Source: Poriferisodalis sp965116245 (GTDB lineage: Bacteria; Actinomycetota; Acidimicrobiia; Acidimicrobiales; Poriferisodalaceae). Taken from it: a stretch of DNA of 64,000 nt. The number at the start of each line of letters is the position of its first letter. Position 1 is the stretch's first letter. Positions 9,201 through 18,650 of the stretch are shown here, piece after piece. Position numbers and translations under genes: made by a program. Where the stretch lies: contig OZ220497.1 of the NCBI GenBank assembly GCA_965116245.1, positions 682,001 to 746,000 of the forward strand. Direction: 5' to 3'. The notes below the pieces were generated by a model. It was not told where the DNA came from and did not search any database. It saw only the letters and a list, made by a program, of their open reading frames with translations.

Positions 9201-10472
9201 GTGGATGCCGCGTGGGTTGACCGGATTAGGTCAGATATGTCCTATGAGTTCGGTCGGACCGGCCCGCCGGAGGGTTTCCCTGCATTTCACGACATTCCGG
9301 TTGAGCGACACACCTCCGATGAGTTCGCCCTACTTGAGAATGAGCACATGTGGCCGCGCACATGGGTAGTAGCGGGGCGAGCCGAGGATGTCGCTTCGCC
9401 AGGCGACTATTTCGTGTTCAAGGACTTGGGCGTTCCGCTTTTGGTTGTGCGCGGCACCGATGGCCGGATTCGCTGCTTCTACAACACGTGCCAACATCGC
9501 GGCGCGCCGGTTGTGCGCGAGGCGCGTGGCAATTCACGCAGGCTGCGTTGCCAGTACCACTCTTGGACCTATGAGATTGACGGGGGCACGCTTGTGTCAC
9601 TGCCGGATGAACGCGACTTCGTCGATCTGGATATGTCCACCCGCTGCCTGCCTCAGGTGAAATGTGAGACGTTCGCAGGCTTCGTGTTCGTGAATCGCGA
9701 CCCTTCTGCGCAACCCTTGGCCGACTGGATCGGCCCTATCGCGGAGATCTTTGAGCCATTCGATTGTGAGCTGTTGCGCGAGGTGTACCGCAAAAGCGTG
9801 GTGGTGCCGTGCAACTGGAAAGTGACCGCCGAGGCGTTCTTGGAGGTGTACCACTTTCGGCACATACATTCTCGCAATGGCGTGTCGGTGCTTGACAATC
9901 GCGGTGCGGCGATGGGCTTGTATCCGAACGGTCACAGCCGCATGATCACGCCCTACTCCAAGCAGAACTGTCAGCGGTTGGGCATGGACTCCTGGGAGGA
10001 CTGGAAGGTCTTGGACCAAGGCCCGTTCGCTGCCGCAAAACGTGTACCCGCCATGGTCGACTGCACCAGTACGGCGCTCAGCCTGTTCCCAAACATCGTC
10101 ATTCCGCTGGGCAGCATTGGTTTCCCGGTGCTGCTGTTCTGGCCGATAGACAAGCGCACCACCCGACTTGACTGGGTGTACTACGCACCGACTGTTGACG
10201 GAAGCCACGCTTGGGCCGACGATGAGCTTCCACCACATTGGCAGGAGCGTCGCGCCGGGTTCGACCAGATCATGGACGAAGACATGATGAACATGGCCCC
10301 GATGCAAGAATCCATGGACTCACCGGCTTTGCGAGGCATTCCCCTCAACTACCAAGAACGCCGCATCTGGCACCTGCACGAACAGCTCGACAGAGTCATC
10401 GGCATTGACCGGATCCCTGAACACATGCGAGTGGCGCAGCTTCTCGGGGACTACATAGAGCAAGTCCAATAA
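9201..10472 (+). CDS. Rieske aromatic-ring-hydroxylating oxygenase, alpha subunit
   Basis: A 423-residue, full-length oxygenase. The Rieske cluster ligands are CQHRG and CQYHSW, about 18 residues apart, near residues 95-120. The catalytic domain has NWKVTAEAFLEVYHFRHIH, giving the two iron-binding histidines; a C-terminal acidic helix (FDQIMDEDMMNMAPMQE) should supply the third ligand. The GTG start is the first good one after the transporter stop, but no strong ribosome site is seen, so the start could shift. No beta subunit or reductase lies next to it, as in single-component-alpha (KshA-like or OhmA-like) systems. It sits directly behind the importer, so its substrate may be the imported compound. 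Confidence 0.9.
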   Translation: MDAAWVDRIRSDMSYEFGRTGPPEGFPAFHDIPVERHTSDEFALLENEHMWPRTWVVAGRAEDVASPGDYFVFKDLGVPLLVVRGTDGRIRCFYNTCQHRGAPVVREARGNSRRLRCQYHSWTYEIDGGTLVSLPDERDFVDLDMSTRCLPQVKCETFAGFVFVNRDPSAQPLADWIGPIAEIFEPFDCELLREVYRKSVVVPCNWKVTAEAFLEVYHFRHIHSRNGVSVLDNRGAAMGLYPNGHSRMITPYSKQNCQRLGMDSWEDWKVLDQGPFAAAKRVPAMVDCTSTALSLFPNIVIPLGSIGFPVLLFWPIDKRTTRLDWVYYAPTVDGSHAWADDELPPHWQERRAGFDQIMDEDMMNMAPMQESMDSPALRGIPLNYQERRIWHLHEQLDRVIGIDRIPEHMRVAQLLGDYIEQVQ

Positions 10473-10491
10473 TTGTCAACCCAGACTCCTA

Positions 10492-10525
10492 GAGCCTGGG
10501 TGTACGGCGAGCCTGGGTGTACGGC
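10492..10525. repeat. Perfect 17-bp tandem duplication
   Basis: Two exact copies of GAGCCTGGGTGTACGGC lie head to tail between the convergent ends of the Rieske oxygenase and the flavoprotein gene. It is one of many short tandem repeats at gene borders in this window. Confidence 0.9.
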
Positions 10526-10549
10526 GATATAGGCGCCGGGCGCTGGCTG

Positions 10550-12265
10550 CTAGGTGGCTGTTGCTCCAGCGGCATCTCGGCCAGCTATGTAGCCCGTGGT
10601 AATGGCCGGGCCCAGCGTGCCACCGGCGCCGCCGTACAGCAGCCCGGTTGGTGCAGCCATGGCGTTGCCTGCCGCGTACAGACCGTCGATTACGCCGCCT
10701 GTGTTGGCCAGCACACGACAACGGGTGTCGGTCTTGGGGCCACCGTTTGTGCCGAGCGCCCCTAGCTCAATCTCCACTGCGTAGTACGGAGGCGTTACCA
10801 GCGGACCCAGCGTCGCGCCGACGCCAGCTATGCGCTGGTCGCCGTTGAATGTGTCGTACGCGCTTTCGCCGCGACCGAACTCGGTGTCGCGTCCTTGCGC
10901 TGCGTCGGCATTGAACGCCGCCACTGTGTCCTGTAGCTGTCTAGCTGGAACGCTTATAGCCGCGGCGAGTTCGTCGAGTGTTTCGGCGCGGGCCATCCAG
11001 CTAGGTGTCGTGGGTCCAGGCGGCACACCGGCTACGTCGTAGCTCAGCTTGTGCTGGTGGTCAAATATGAGCCAGCAGGGGAGATTGGGATAGCAAAATC
11101 TCGATGGATCGAACGTATGGAACGCACCGCCCATCGCGTTGTAGTTGCCAGCCTCGTTGGTGAAACGGCTGCCGGATGCGTTGACCATGATGGAACCCGG
11201 CCTGGTTCGCTCAAGCAATATCAGTCGTGTCCGCTGATGCCCGAAGCTCTCCTCGCCAGGCACGCGCACCCCTGGCACCCACCAAGCGCTTGACATGTTG
11301 CCCAAACGAGCCCCGGCCTGCATTGCCATTGTCAGCCCATCGCCCGTATTGGTCGGAGCGCCAGCGGGGGCCGTCATGGGGCCTCGAAGGAAGGCTGCGG
11401 TGAGTTCAGGGTTCCATTCAAAGCCGCCGGTCGCAATGATCGCCGCTCTGGAGCGGATAACGCGGCCGTCTGCTAGTTCCACGCCGCGTACGCGCACCGC
11501 CGTGCCGATCCTGTCAGAGTCGGTCCTGTCAGAGCCGGTGTTGTCGGAGCCGTCCGCGCTTGAGCCCGCAGGCAGCTCTTCGGTGACTAGACGCAGCGCT
11601 GGTGCTTGCAGAACCGGTTCCACACCTCGGTCCAGCAGGCCGCGCAGCAACGCCCCTACTAGCGCAAGTCCCATGCCGAACTCGTGGCGTTGCGCTCGCG
11701 CCGCGAGCAATTCGGCTGGTGGCAGTTCGGTCGCTCCGCCCAGTGGCGTTTCGGTCAGCGTGATCGGGTGGGGACCGCGATCGTTTCGTACGCACGCCGC
11801 CCAATCATCCAACCCGCTGAAGCTGAACAGCGCGTTGTCTACCGAGCGGCCGCCACCCGGCAGTCCCCCAGGATGCTCAGGGTGATAGTCGGGGTAGCCG
11901 GGGATCAAATGAAACTGGCACGGTGTGCGTTCGGCGAGGTAGCGCAGAGCCTCGGGGCCGGTGTCAACCAGGGTCGCTGCCATTTCGGAGTCAATCTGGC
12001 CCAACGACAGCGCCTCAAGATACGCCAGCGCTTGCTCCCGGCTGTCGGCAATGCCCGCCTCGGCTTGTAGGTGATTGACAGGCATCCAGATGATGCCGCC
12101 GCTCATGGCAGTAGTTCCGCCAATCAGATCTGACTTCTCAACCAGCGCAACCGAGGCACCGCTGTCGGCGGCGGTGATAGCTGCGACCAGTCCGGCCGCG
12201 CCGCTGCCCATCACCACAACGTCAACTTCGTGCGGCACGTCGCCGCCGCGATTCTCAGTTCTCAT
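10550..12265 (-). CDS. FAD-dependent oxidoreductase, 3-ketosteroid delta1-dehydrogenase / fumarate reductase flavoprotein family
   Basis: A 571-residue flavoprotein. The FAD dinucleotide site is VVMGSGAAGLVAAITAADSG at residues 14-33, followed by GGTTAMSGGIIWMP, the substrate-side motif of ketosteroid dehydrogenase-like enzymes. The C-terminal FAD-binding part reads NTGGVIDGLYAAGNAMA. Relatives introduce double bonds next to ketones in steroid-like rings; assignment to a true steroid substrate is not possible from sequence. Around residues 235-255 there is a Ser/Asp/Thr-rich insertion (GSDNTGSDRTDSDRIG) coded by DNA repeats, a trait shared with several proteins here. The start ATG at 12265 is well placed. 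The gene is convergent with the Rieske gene at its 3' side and divergent from an SDR. Confidence 0.87.
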   Translation of the reverse strand: MRTENRGGDVPHEVDVVVMGSGAAGLVAAITAADSGASVALVEKSDLIGGTTAMSGGIIWMPVNHLQAEAGIADSREQALAYLEALSLGQIDSEMAATLVDTGPEALRYLAERTPCQFHLIPGYPDYHPEHPGGLPGGGRSVDNALFSFSGLDDWAACVRNDRGPHPITLTETPLGGATELPPAELLAARAQRHEFGMGLALVGALLRGLLDRGVEPVLQAPALRLVTEELPAGSSADGSDNTGSDRTDSDRIGTAVRVRGVELADGRVIRSRAAIIATGGFEWNPELTAAFLRGPMTAPAGAPTNTGDGLTMAMQAGARLGNMSSAWWVPGVRVPGEESFGHQRTRLILLERTRPGSIMVNASGSRFTNEAGNYNAMGGAFHTFDPSRFCYPNLPCWLIFDHQHKLSYDVAGVPPGPTTPSWMARAETLDELAAAISVPARQLQDTVAAFNADAAQGRDTEFGRGESAYDTFNGDQRIAGVGATLGPLVTPPYYAVEIELGALGTNGGPKTDTRCRVLANTGGVIDGLYAAGNAMAAPTGLLYGGAGGTLGPAITTGYIAGRDAAGATAT

Positions 12266-12513
12266 GTCACCTGCCTCATTTCACCGGTTCCATGCCTTCT
12301 AGTCTCATGCCTTCAGGTCTCATATCTGCTGGTAGTGCTCTTCGGCGCACCCACACCGGCTGACAAAATTACGAACCCAGCCGACTCAGCGCAGCAGACT
12401 CCCTACTAAGACTCGCGCAGCCTCACGCACGTCGAACGCACAGCGCGCCAGCTTGTGCTAGCAGCAACTTGCCGAGCGGGCTGCGTGGGCTGCGCGGCAT
12501 CTAAAGTCGCCGC

Positions 12514-13296
12514 GTGAACGAGAACAGCATTGGCTCGCAGCCACTCGAAGCACTGATTGATCTCAGCGGCAAACGGACACTGGTGACCGGAGGGGGCAAA
12601 GGCATCGGGCGCGCCATTGCGTCTCGATTCATCGAAGCTGGCGCCACGGTGACCATCGCTGATGTCGACCCCGCAGCGGCATCCACAGCTACAGATCTCG
12701 GTGCGAGCTTCGTGCAGTGCGATATCACCGACGCAATGGCGTTAGCTGGCGCACTAGCGGCTGCCAGTAGAGGATCCGACGGCTCCATTGATGTGCTCGT
12801 GAACAACGCTGGCATCTATCCGACCACAGGATCGATGCTTGAAGCGACCGACGAGTTTGTCGGCCGCATGCTTGAGGTCAACGTCAGGGCACAGTTCAGT
12901 GCTGCCCGGGAAGCAGCCAAGCGGATGCCTGAGGGCGGATGCATCGTCAATATGGCGTCCATTGCGGCTCTCGGCGGTGGAGCACACATCTCGGCCTACA
13001 GTGCCTCCAAGGCAGCATTGGTGGCGTTAACACGGGCTTTCGCGAACGAACTCGGACCGGAGGGCATCCGGGTGAACGCGATCGCTCCAGGTGTCATTGA
13101 CACTCCGGGTGTCCGAGACCAAACCCCAGCTCTATTGGCCAGCGGAGTGGACATCGAAGCAGTGATAGCCGCCAATCCGCTGCGCACTGCCGGGCACCCG
13201 GACCACATAGCCCGCGCCGCGCTCTTCTTGGCTAGCGAACTGTCCTGCTTCGTGAACGGGCACTTGTTGGTGGTTGACGGGGGCGCACGCGCGTAA
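12514..13296 (+). CDS. Short-chain dehydrogenase/reductase (SDR)
   Basis: A 260-residue classical SDR. The NAD(P)-binding motif is TGGGKGIG (residues about 24-31), the structural motif is NNAG, and the active site is S..(13)..YSASK. An acidic residue after the second strand (DVDPAA) suggests NAD(H) preference. Such enzymes oxidise hydroxyl or reduce keto groups on hydrophobic substrates. The GTG start is chosen because it gives the usual 15-20 residues before the fold. Its stop overlaps the ATG of a SnoaL-like gene (TAATG), so the two are translationally coupled and probably act on the same compound. The 248 bp upstream, divergent from the flavoprotein gene, contain no gene I can see. Confidence 0.9.
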   Translation: MNENSIGSQPLEALIDLSGKRTLVTGGGKGIGRAIASRFIEAGATVTIADVDPAAASTATDLGASFVQCDITDAMALAGALAAASRGSDGSIDVLVNNAGIYPTTGSMLEATDEFVGRMLEVNVRAQFSAAREAAKRMPEGGCIVNMASIAALGGGAHISAYSASKAALVALTRAFANELGPEGIRVNAIAPGVIDTPGVRDQTPALLASGVDIEAVIAANPLRTAGHPDHIARAALFLASELSCFVNGHLLVVDGGARA

Positions 13297-13862
13297 TGTC
13301 CGTTTTTTCCGACGAGCGCTTCGATGCGGCCGAGCGCGCGACAGCACGACGCCAGATTCACGATGCGTTGCTGTCGTATTGCCGCGGTATTGATCGGCTG
13401 CGACCGGAGCTCGTCTCAGCGGCTTTCCACCCCGGCGCCCTGCTGAACGACTACGGCCCCGAACCGCTATCCATTGAGCAGTTCGCACACGGGGCCACTG
13501 CGTCGCTTGAAGCCAAGTTCGCCGCGACACAGCATCGGATCAGCAACATCAACATCCAGTTCGACACCGGGAACGAATCGGGTGCCGACATGGACAGCGC
13601 AGCGATGGTTGAAAGCTACATCCTGGCCTATCACTGGGAAGACTCTCCAGAAGGCGCGCGACTGCACACATTCAACGGTCGCTACATCGATCGCTTCGCC
13701 GAACGTGACGGGCGCTGGAGGATCTCTGAGCGCTGGTTGCGGGTCGATTGGACAAAGGTTGAGAGCATCGAAGCCACAATGGGCGAGCGCTGGGCACCGA
13801 GCGGACGCGGAAACGCCCCGGATCCGCTGTGGACCGGGTCAACTACAGCGACGCACGGCTGA
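13296..13862 (+). CDS. SnoaL-like / nuclear transport factor 2-fold protein
   Basis: A 188-residue protein of the NTF2-like fold often annotated as polyketide cyclase or hydroxylating dioxygenase beta-like. Visible family features are the early helix QIHDALLSYCRGIDRL, an FHPGALLNDYG strand-turn and the late GRYIDRFAERDGRWRISERW barrel strands. NTF2-fold enzymes include isomerases, dehydratases and lyases that act on steroid-like or polyketide rings, but many are not catalytic. It overlaps the SDR stop by one base. A second SDR plus SnoaL pair with the same order occurs at 19625-20991, which supports a functional partnership. Confidence 0.8.
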   Translation: MSVFSDERFDAAERATARRQIHDALLSYCRGIDRLRPELVSAAFHPGALLNDYGPEPLSIEQFAHGATASLEAKFAATQHRISNINIQFDTGNESGADMDSAAMVESYILAYHWEDSPEGARLHTFNGRYIDRFAERDGRWRISERWLRVDWTKVESIEATMGERWAPSGRGNAPDPLWTGSTTATHG

Positions 13863-13894
13863 GCTGCTGACTGGGTGACGGGCGGACTGGTCGC

Positions 13895-14010
13895 CGACGG
13901 GCCAATAAGCCGACTGGCTGGCTAACCGGCTGGCTAGCGAATTTGCCAGCACTGGTCGGCTAGGTGACCGGCTGGCTAGCTGGCTGGCCGACTTACTGGC
14001 CGACGACATG
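13895..14010. repeat. Imperfect CTGGCTGGCTA-type tandem repeat
   Basis: Several degenerate copies of a GGCTGGCTAACCG / GGCTGGCTAGC unit fill the space between the convergent SnoaL-like gene and a Rieske oxygenase. No gene or clear terminator is seen in this stretch. Confidence 0.7.
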
Positions 14011-14030
14011 GGGGCTTAGGGCTCAGCGCT

Positions 14031-15503
14031 TCAGCACTCTGCGGCTTCGCCAGCGGCTATGCACTCTCGCACACGTCGCTGCAGGTGCCGTACTCTCGAC
14101 TCCTGATAGTTGCCGAGTGTTTGGCCCTGCTTTGCGCTGGCCTTGAATCCCCGAGTCTGTGCTGCCAAGTTGGCGGTGTCCTGGTCGTATACCCGCCCCA
14201 GCCCGCCGAGCCCGCTCGCCCGCGTGTAGCTGTCATCGACATCTAGCTCGACGACGTGCGGTGGCGGTGGTGCTTCACCGTCGGCCGGTCGTGGCCGCAT
14301 CATCAACAGTTCGAAGTAGCTGACGTCAACGTCGTCGGGGTCCGGCTGAAATCGGTAGACCATCGGCAGCGACAACCCTGGAAAGAAAAACGCGTTCGGA
14401 AACAGGTAGTACTCGATGCTGTCGAGCGTCACTGACTGGCTGAGGCCCGAAAAGTCGTGACCGTATTGGGCCCCCATCTGCTCTTTTGTGAGCTGTGCGT
14501 AATAGTCACGCGCTCGCATACCGTCGGGGAGTATCAGCGGTTCCATCCCATGGCGGAGGTTGCGGGTCAGATGATCCAGCATCTGCTGCTCAGTCCGAGC
14601 AATCGGACGTTCAGGTCCGTCCATGCCAATGGTGTGGATGAAGCGTGAGACGTTCGGCTCGAAGATGTCGTACTGGGCAGTCACCTCGTCGCCGGGCTGG
14701 CCTGTGGCATGGGTTTCACGCACGTGATACGCCTCGATAAAGGCCTCTGCCGCCGCTTTCCAGTTGCACGGCAAGCGCTTGCGTAGATGCGTCTGGATGT
14801 AGCGGTGTTCAAGATCCCATTCGCCACAAACCTCAGCGAAGTGCTCGGGAAGTACTCCCAGATACTGCTCTAGCGGTTCCGCGCCTGGATCGAAGCTCAC
14901 AAACACGAAACCACCCCACACCCCGACCGGCATCTCGGCTAGACGGTGACTCTCGGAGTTGACATGGGGGAAGTCCCAGCTAGACGGCACGTCAATCAGG
15001 TCGCCCTCCAGCGTCCATGTCCAGCCGTGAAACGGGCACTTGATCCGCTGCGCGAACCCGCACGAACCAGCGGGACGCAACTGCGTGCCGCGGTGCATGC
15101 AGGAGTTGAAATAAGCCTTTATCTCGCCGTCGTGGGTGCGTAACACCAGCGCCGAGTAGGGACCTACGTCATACACGTAGTAGTCGCCCGGCTGAGCAAT
15201 GTGGTCGACATGGCAGGCCCATTGCCACACCTTTCCCCACACGTGACGAACTTCAAGCTCGGCGAAGGCAGCGCTGAGGTACGGCTCAAACGAGAGGTCT
15301 TCGTCGCCCTCAAACAACGGCGACTCCACCAGCAACGGCGCTGGCGGCCGAATGGGATCGGCCAGAAGCTGTTCGCGCAGAGTCAAGCCTGGACCGCGTG
15401 CCGCTCCGGGCGCCTCGCCCTCTTGGTCAACTCCCGAATCCCCGCATCGCCCGCCCATGCATCGGACAGTAGCTGCATTGGTGGCCGAACAAGCAAGACT
15501 CAC
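14031..15503 (-). CDS. Rieske aromatic-ring-hydroxylating oxygenase, alpha subunit
   Basis: A 490-residue oxygenase, longer than its homologues here because of an N-terminal extension. The Rieske ligands are CMHRG and CPFHGW, near residues 135-160. The mononuclear iron site is NWKAAAEAFIEAYHVRETH. The start used is a GTG; an ATG 15 codons in would also keep the domain. The 35 bp between this start and the divergent isomerase gene contain the inverted repeat TCATC-N5-GATGA (15509-15523), a possible operator for both. Gene context (isomerase, SDR) suggests ring oxidation of an unknown compound. Confidence 0.88.
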   Translation of the reverse strand: MSLACSATNAATVRCMGGRCGDSGVDQEGEAPGAARGPGLTLREQLLADPIRPPAPLLVESPLFEGDEDLSFEPYLSAAFAELEVRHVWGKVWQWACHVDHIAQPGDYYVYDVGPYSALVLRTHDGEIKAYFNSCMHRGTQLRPAGSCGFAQRIKCPFHGWTWTLEGDLIDVPSSWDFPHVNSESHRLAEMPVGVWGGFVFVSFDPGAEPLEQYLGVLPEHFAEVCGEWDLEHRYIQTHLRKRLPCNWKAAAEAFIEAYHVRETHATGQPGDEVTAQYDIFEPNVSRFIHTIGMDGPERPIARTEQQMLDHLTRNLRHGMEPLILPDGMRARDYYAQLTKEQMGAQYGHDFSGLSQSVTLDSIEYYLFPNAFFFPGLSLPMVYRFQPDPDDVDVSYFELLMMRPRPADGEAPPPPHVVELDVDDSYTRASGLGGLGRVYDQDTANLAAQTRGFKASAKQGQTLGNYQESRVRHLQRRVRECIAAGEAAEC

Positions 15504-15538
15504 TTAGCTCATCAACTAGATGATCAACAAAGCAAAAT

Positions 15539-16438
15539 ATGAGAGCGATGGCCAACACCGCAATGATCAAGAATGCAGTGACCAATAACGCACATGACCT
15601 CGGGCCCGGCGACCTTGTCTGGGATCACTTCAGTCGGCCTCGCTTCGATGACGTCCCGGCACGGATACGAGCCGCAGCCGACGCTGGTTTTGCGGCAATC
15701 GGGTTGTACTTGGGTGCCTGGGAACGACTGCGGACCGACGCCGCAGAGGTCGAACGAATCAGGCAAGCACTCGCCGAGACTGGCTTGGTGATAGCCAACA
15801 TTGAGGTAGTGCGGGGCTGGGCCAGCCCCAACGGTGCCAACTCAGAATGCAGCCACCAAGAGGCACTGGCCTACGAAATGGCCGACCGCTTCGGTTGCCG
15901 CTACCTGCAAGCGATCGGCAGTTACAGCGGCTCAATTGACCAAGCGGCGGAGGGATTCGCGTCGCTGTGTGACCGCGCTGGCGACCACGGTCTGCTGGTA
16001 GGGCTGGAGTGGGTTCCTTCGTTCACCAACATCGACAGCGCGGCCGTTGCTCAGGCAATCGTCAGCCAGGCCGATCGGCCCAACGGAGGATACTGCTTCG
16101 ACAGTTGGCACCTCGTCCGATCCACCAACAACCTTGACGATCTGCGTTGCCTTGACGGGAGCAAGATATTTGCGACGCAGTTCAACGATGGCACCATCGT
16201 GCCTGCCCATCCCGACTACCTGCAAGATTGTCTGACGAATCGAGTACCGCCCGGTCACGGCGAGTTCGCGCTGGCCGCCATGGTCCGAATCCTCGATGAG
16301 CTGGGCTCAACTGCACCAATCGGGCTCGAAGTCTGCTCGCAGCACCTGTGGGAGGGCGATGTCACGACGGCTGCGCGCGCAAGCGCGGACGCCATGCGCA
16401 CGGTGTTGCGACAAGCCCGCCCTGTCCGCCGTGGCTGA
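15539..16438 (+). CDS. Sugar-phosphate isomerase/epimerase-like TIM-barrel protein
   Basis: A 299-residue protein of the AP-endonuclease-family-2 (xylose isomerase-like) TIM barrel. Typical strand ends are seen: AAADAGFAAIGLYLGAW near 50, LGLVIANIEVV-like strand near 80, LLVGLEWVPSFTNI near 150 and NGGYCFDSWHLVRS near 185, whose Glu, Asp and His residues match divalent-metal ligands of the fold. A second ATG three codons downstream is an equally possible start. Family members isomerise or epimerise sugars, inositols or keto-acids; the catabolic setting fits but the substrate is not known. Divergent from a Rieske oxygenase. Confidence 0.8.
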   Translation: MRAMANTAMIKNAVTNNAHDLGPGDLVWDHFSRPRFDDVPARIRAAADAGFAAIGLYLGAWERLRTDAAEVERIRQALAETGLVIANIEVVRGWASPNGANSECSHQEALAYEMADRFGCRYLQAIGSYSGSIDQAAEGFASLCDRAGDHGLLVGLEWVPSFTNIDSAAVAQAIVSQADRPNGGYCFDSWHLVRSTNNLDDLRCLDGSKIFATQFNDGTIVPAHPDYLQDCLTNRVPPGHGEFALAAMVRILDELGSTAPIGLEVCSQHLWEGDVTTAARASADAMRTVLRQARPVRRG

Positions 16439-16588
16439 GCGCGGCCTCATGGCAGCAGCGAGCGATTCCGCGACCACGCTGCGCGTCTAGTTTCCGGAGA
16501 GATCGTTGCGATTGGGGGCCGCTATGCAAGCGCAAAGATGGCAGCGCTCGGCCACACGAGTCGCGGCTACAGGCCGGGGAGGCAACCG

Positions 16589-17668
16589 ATGACACTGCCG
16601 ATGACACCTGCTGATATCAGCGCTGAGTGGCTGAACGACGAAGTGGGCGGCGATGCAAGCGCTGTTACCGCGGGTCGGACAATCGTGGGAGTCGCACATG
16701 AGAACATCGGCGATGGCACCGGCATCTTCGGTGAGATCGCACGCTTGTCGCTAACGCTTGACGATGGCTCAACCACCTCGTTGGTGGCCAAGATGCCCTG
16801 CACCGAACCGGCAAACCTCAATGTCGCTTTGATGCTGGGCATTTATGAGCGCGAGATGAACATGTTCGAGCATGTGCTGGAGCGCTCGCCGATGCATGCA
16901 CCCGCGTGCCGACTGGTGGCGCGTGGCACTGACGGCCACTTCGTGTTGCTGCTCGAAGACATGAGCAATGACTGGGTGGTTGGAGATCAGATCGTCGGAG
17001 CGACAGTTAGCCAAGCCCGCCAAATCGTGGATGCGTTGGCCGCGTTCCACGCCCACTGGTGGCAGCATCCGGAACTAGACGAAATGACGTGGCTACCGAA
17101 GCCGAACGCACCGCAGTACACAGCCGTAGTGCCAGGTCTCTATAGGGCTGGCCTGGAGAGTTTGCAATCCGACTGGGCCGACAAAGTTCCAACACAGGCC
17201 ATCGACGTGGCTTTGGCACTCGATCCAAAATTTGAAGAGATCCTGGAGCGCACCGCAGGTGGCCCAACGACTCTCATCCACACCGACACCCGGCTGGACA
17301 ACATCTTTTTCGCCAAAGACGGCAGCGGAGATGTCGCCTTCATTGACTTTCAGCTTGCGCTGGCCGGCCGCGGTGTCGCCGACGTGGCCTACCTAGTCGG
17401 CACCAGCTTGCCGCATGAACTCGCTTTGGAGCATTGGGAGGCTCTGCTTCGTCGATGGCACGACGGTGTCGTGGGTCGTGGCGTCAGCTACGCCTTCGAC
17501 GATGCACTCCAGGCGTACCGAGAGGCGGCGCTGTATTACTTGTCTGGCGCGATGGCGCTCATCGGCACATTCGACACCGGCAACGAACGAGGTGCTGCTT
17601 GGGCTGAGGCGTACACAACACGCATGCTGAACCATGTGGTTGACATCCAGGCAGTTCAGGTGCTGTAG
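16589..17668 (+). CDS. CHK-like / aminoglycoside phosphotransferase-family kinase
   Basis: A protein of about 360 residues with a kinase-like fold. The catalytic loop is TTLIHTDTRLDNIFF (the Brenner HxDxxxxN motif) and the metal-binding aspartate lies in VAFIDFQLALAGRGVADVAY. An upstream segment LVAKMPC carries the ATP-contacting lysine. The start at 16589 is preferred over an ATG 51 bp earlier because it has a strong GGGGAGG site and yields MTLPMTPADISAEWLN, matching the start of the paralogue at 39698. The family phosphorylates hydroxyl groups of small molecules (ecdysteroids, choline, antibiotics). Two copies in a catabolic region suggest substrate activation rather than drug resistance, which is an inference. 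Confidence 0.85.
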   Translation: MTLPMTPADISAEWLNDEVGGDASAVTAGRTIVGVAHENIGDGTGIFGEIARLSLTLDDGSTTSLVAKMPCTEPANLNVALMLGIYEREMNMFEHVLERSPMHAPACRLVARGTDGHFVLLLEDMSNDWVVGDQIVGATVSQARQIVDALAAFHAHWWQHPELDEMTWLPKPNAPQYTAVVPGLYRAGLESLQSDWADKVPTQAIDVALALDPKFEEILERTAGGPTTLIHTDTRLDNIFFAKDGSGDVAFIDFQLALAGRGVADVAYLVGTSLPHELALEHWEALLRRWHDGVVGRGVSYAFDDALQAYREAALYYLSGAMALIGTFDTGNERGAAWAEAYTTRMLNHVVDIQAVQVL

Positions 17669-17741
17669 CCGCCAGCGAAGCTGCTGGCCTTGCGTTACGG
17701 CCTTGTCTTTGCGGCCTAGACGCGCCGCCTAGACGCGCGGT

Positions 17742-18581
17742 CTAGTAGGGCAGCGTGCCGCCATCGACTGGGAACATGCTGCCGGTCATGTTGCGCGCCG
17801 CATCGGACGCCAAGTACACAGCGACCGCTGCCACCTCTTCAACCGTGTTTAGGCGCTTGATGGCCGACTCCTGCGCGAATGCCTCCAGCAGAGCCTCATA
17901 GCTGTCGAGGCCCATGGCTTGCGCGCTGGCCGGTCCTGTGTCGCGCACAATGTCGGTCTCGATCAGACCGGGCAAAATGGCGTTCACCGTGATACCCAAG
18001 GTGCCCACCTCGGCTGCTGCGGCCTTTACCAGACCGTTGACTGCGTGTTTGGTGGCGGCGTATCCCGGAATGCCAGGCTTGCCCAGCTTGCCCTCCACCG
18101 AGGAGGTGACGATCACGCGGCCCGACTGGCGCGGCACCATGTGCTGAAGTGCCCGGCGCATTCCCCAAAAGACGTGGTTCAAGTTCCAGTCAACTTCAAG
18201 GGACCACTCTTCATCGGTCATCTGAAACACAGGCGCGGTCTGTTTGACACCGCCACTGTTCAGGCAGCAGATGTCAAGTTGCCCGAACCTCTCAATGGTG
18301 AAATCAACCAGGCCCTCAACGGTCTCCTGGCGAGCGGCATCCCCTGCAAAGAACGCTACGTCGGCCTCGGTGACGCCGAGTGATTCGCACATCTCACTAA
18401 TGGCACGGTGTCCCTTGCTGACATCGCGTCCGTTGACGACAACTTGAGCGCCGTTGGCCAGGAACGCTTCGGCCATGCCTCGACCGATGCTGCGCGTGCC
18501 GCCGGTGATGCAAGCCACGCGCCCCGCCAACTTAGGGGCGATGTCGGTTGCAGCCGCTTTGCTTGAACCGCCCGATTTCAT
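17742..18581 (-). CDS. Short-chain dehydrogenase/reductase (SDR)
   Basis: A 279-residue SDR with a 20-residue N-terminal extension. The cofactor motif is TGGTRSIGRG. The structural motif reads LNSGG instead of NNAG. The active site is SSVEGKLGKPGIPGYAATK. It is a tandem paralogue of the next gene upstream (18651-19430), sharing the unusual KPGI segment and a DGGT.PY C-terminus, so the pair arose by duplication. After the stop, short TAG-containing repeats (GCGCGTCTAG twice) occupy the gap to the convergent kinase gene. Confidence 0.9.
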   Translation of the reverse strand: MKSGGSSKAAATDIAPKLAGRVACITGGTRSIGRGMAEAFLANGAQVVVNGRDVSKGHRAISEMCESLGVTEADVAFFAGDAARQETVEGLVDFTIERFGQLDICCLNSGGVKQTAPVFQMTDEEWSLEVDWNLNHVFWGMRRALQHMVPRQSGRVIVTSSVEGKLGKPGIPGYAATKHAVNGLVKAAAAEVGTLGITVNAILPGLIETDIVRDTGPASAQAMGLDSYEALLEAFAQESAIKRLNTVEEVAAVAVYLASDAARNMTGSMFPVDGGTLPY

Positions 18582-18650
18582 GTCGCTGGCTTCGTGTCGC
18601 TGGCCATGAGTTTCCTTAATTCGGTCTAATGCCGCCTAGTCCAGTGCCGC

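Noticed and set aside
11295..11885. 196-codon plus-strand frame within the flavoprotein gene
   Set aside because: Antisense to a gene with clear FAD motifs; its Ser/Arg/Pro-rich translation has no recognisable feature.
12266..12513. Possible RNA gene in the flavoprotein-SDR gap
   Set aside because: I found no cloverleaf or conserved RNA motif, only ATGCCTTC/TCTCAT-like short repeats.
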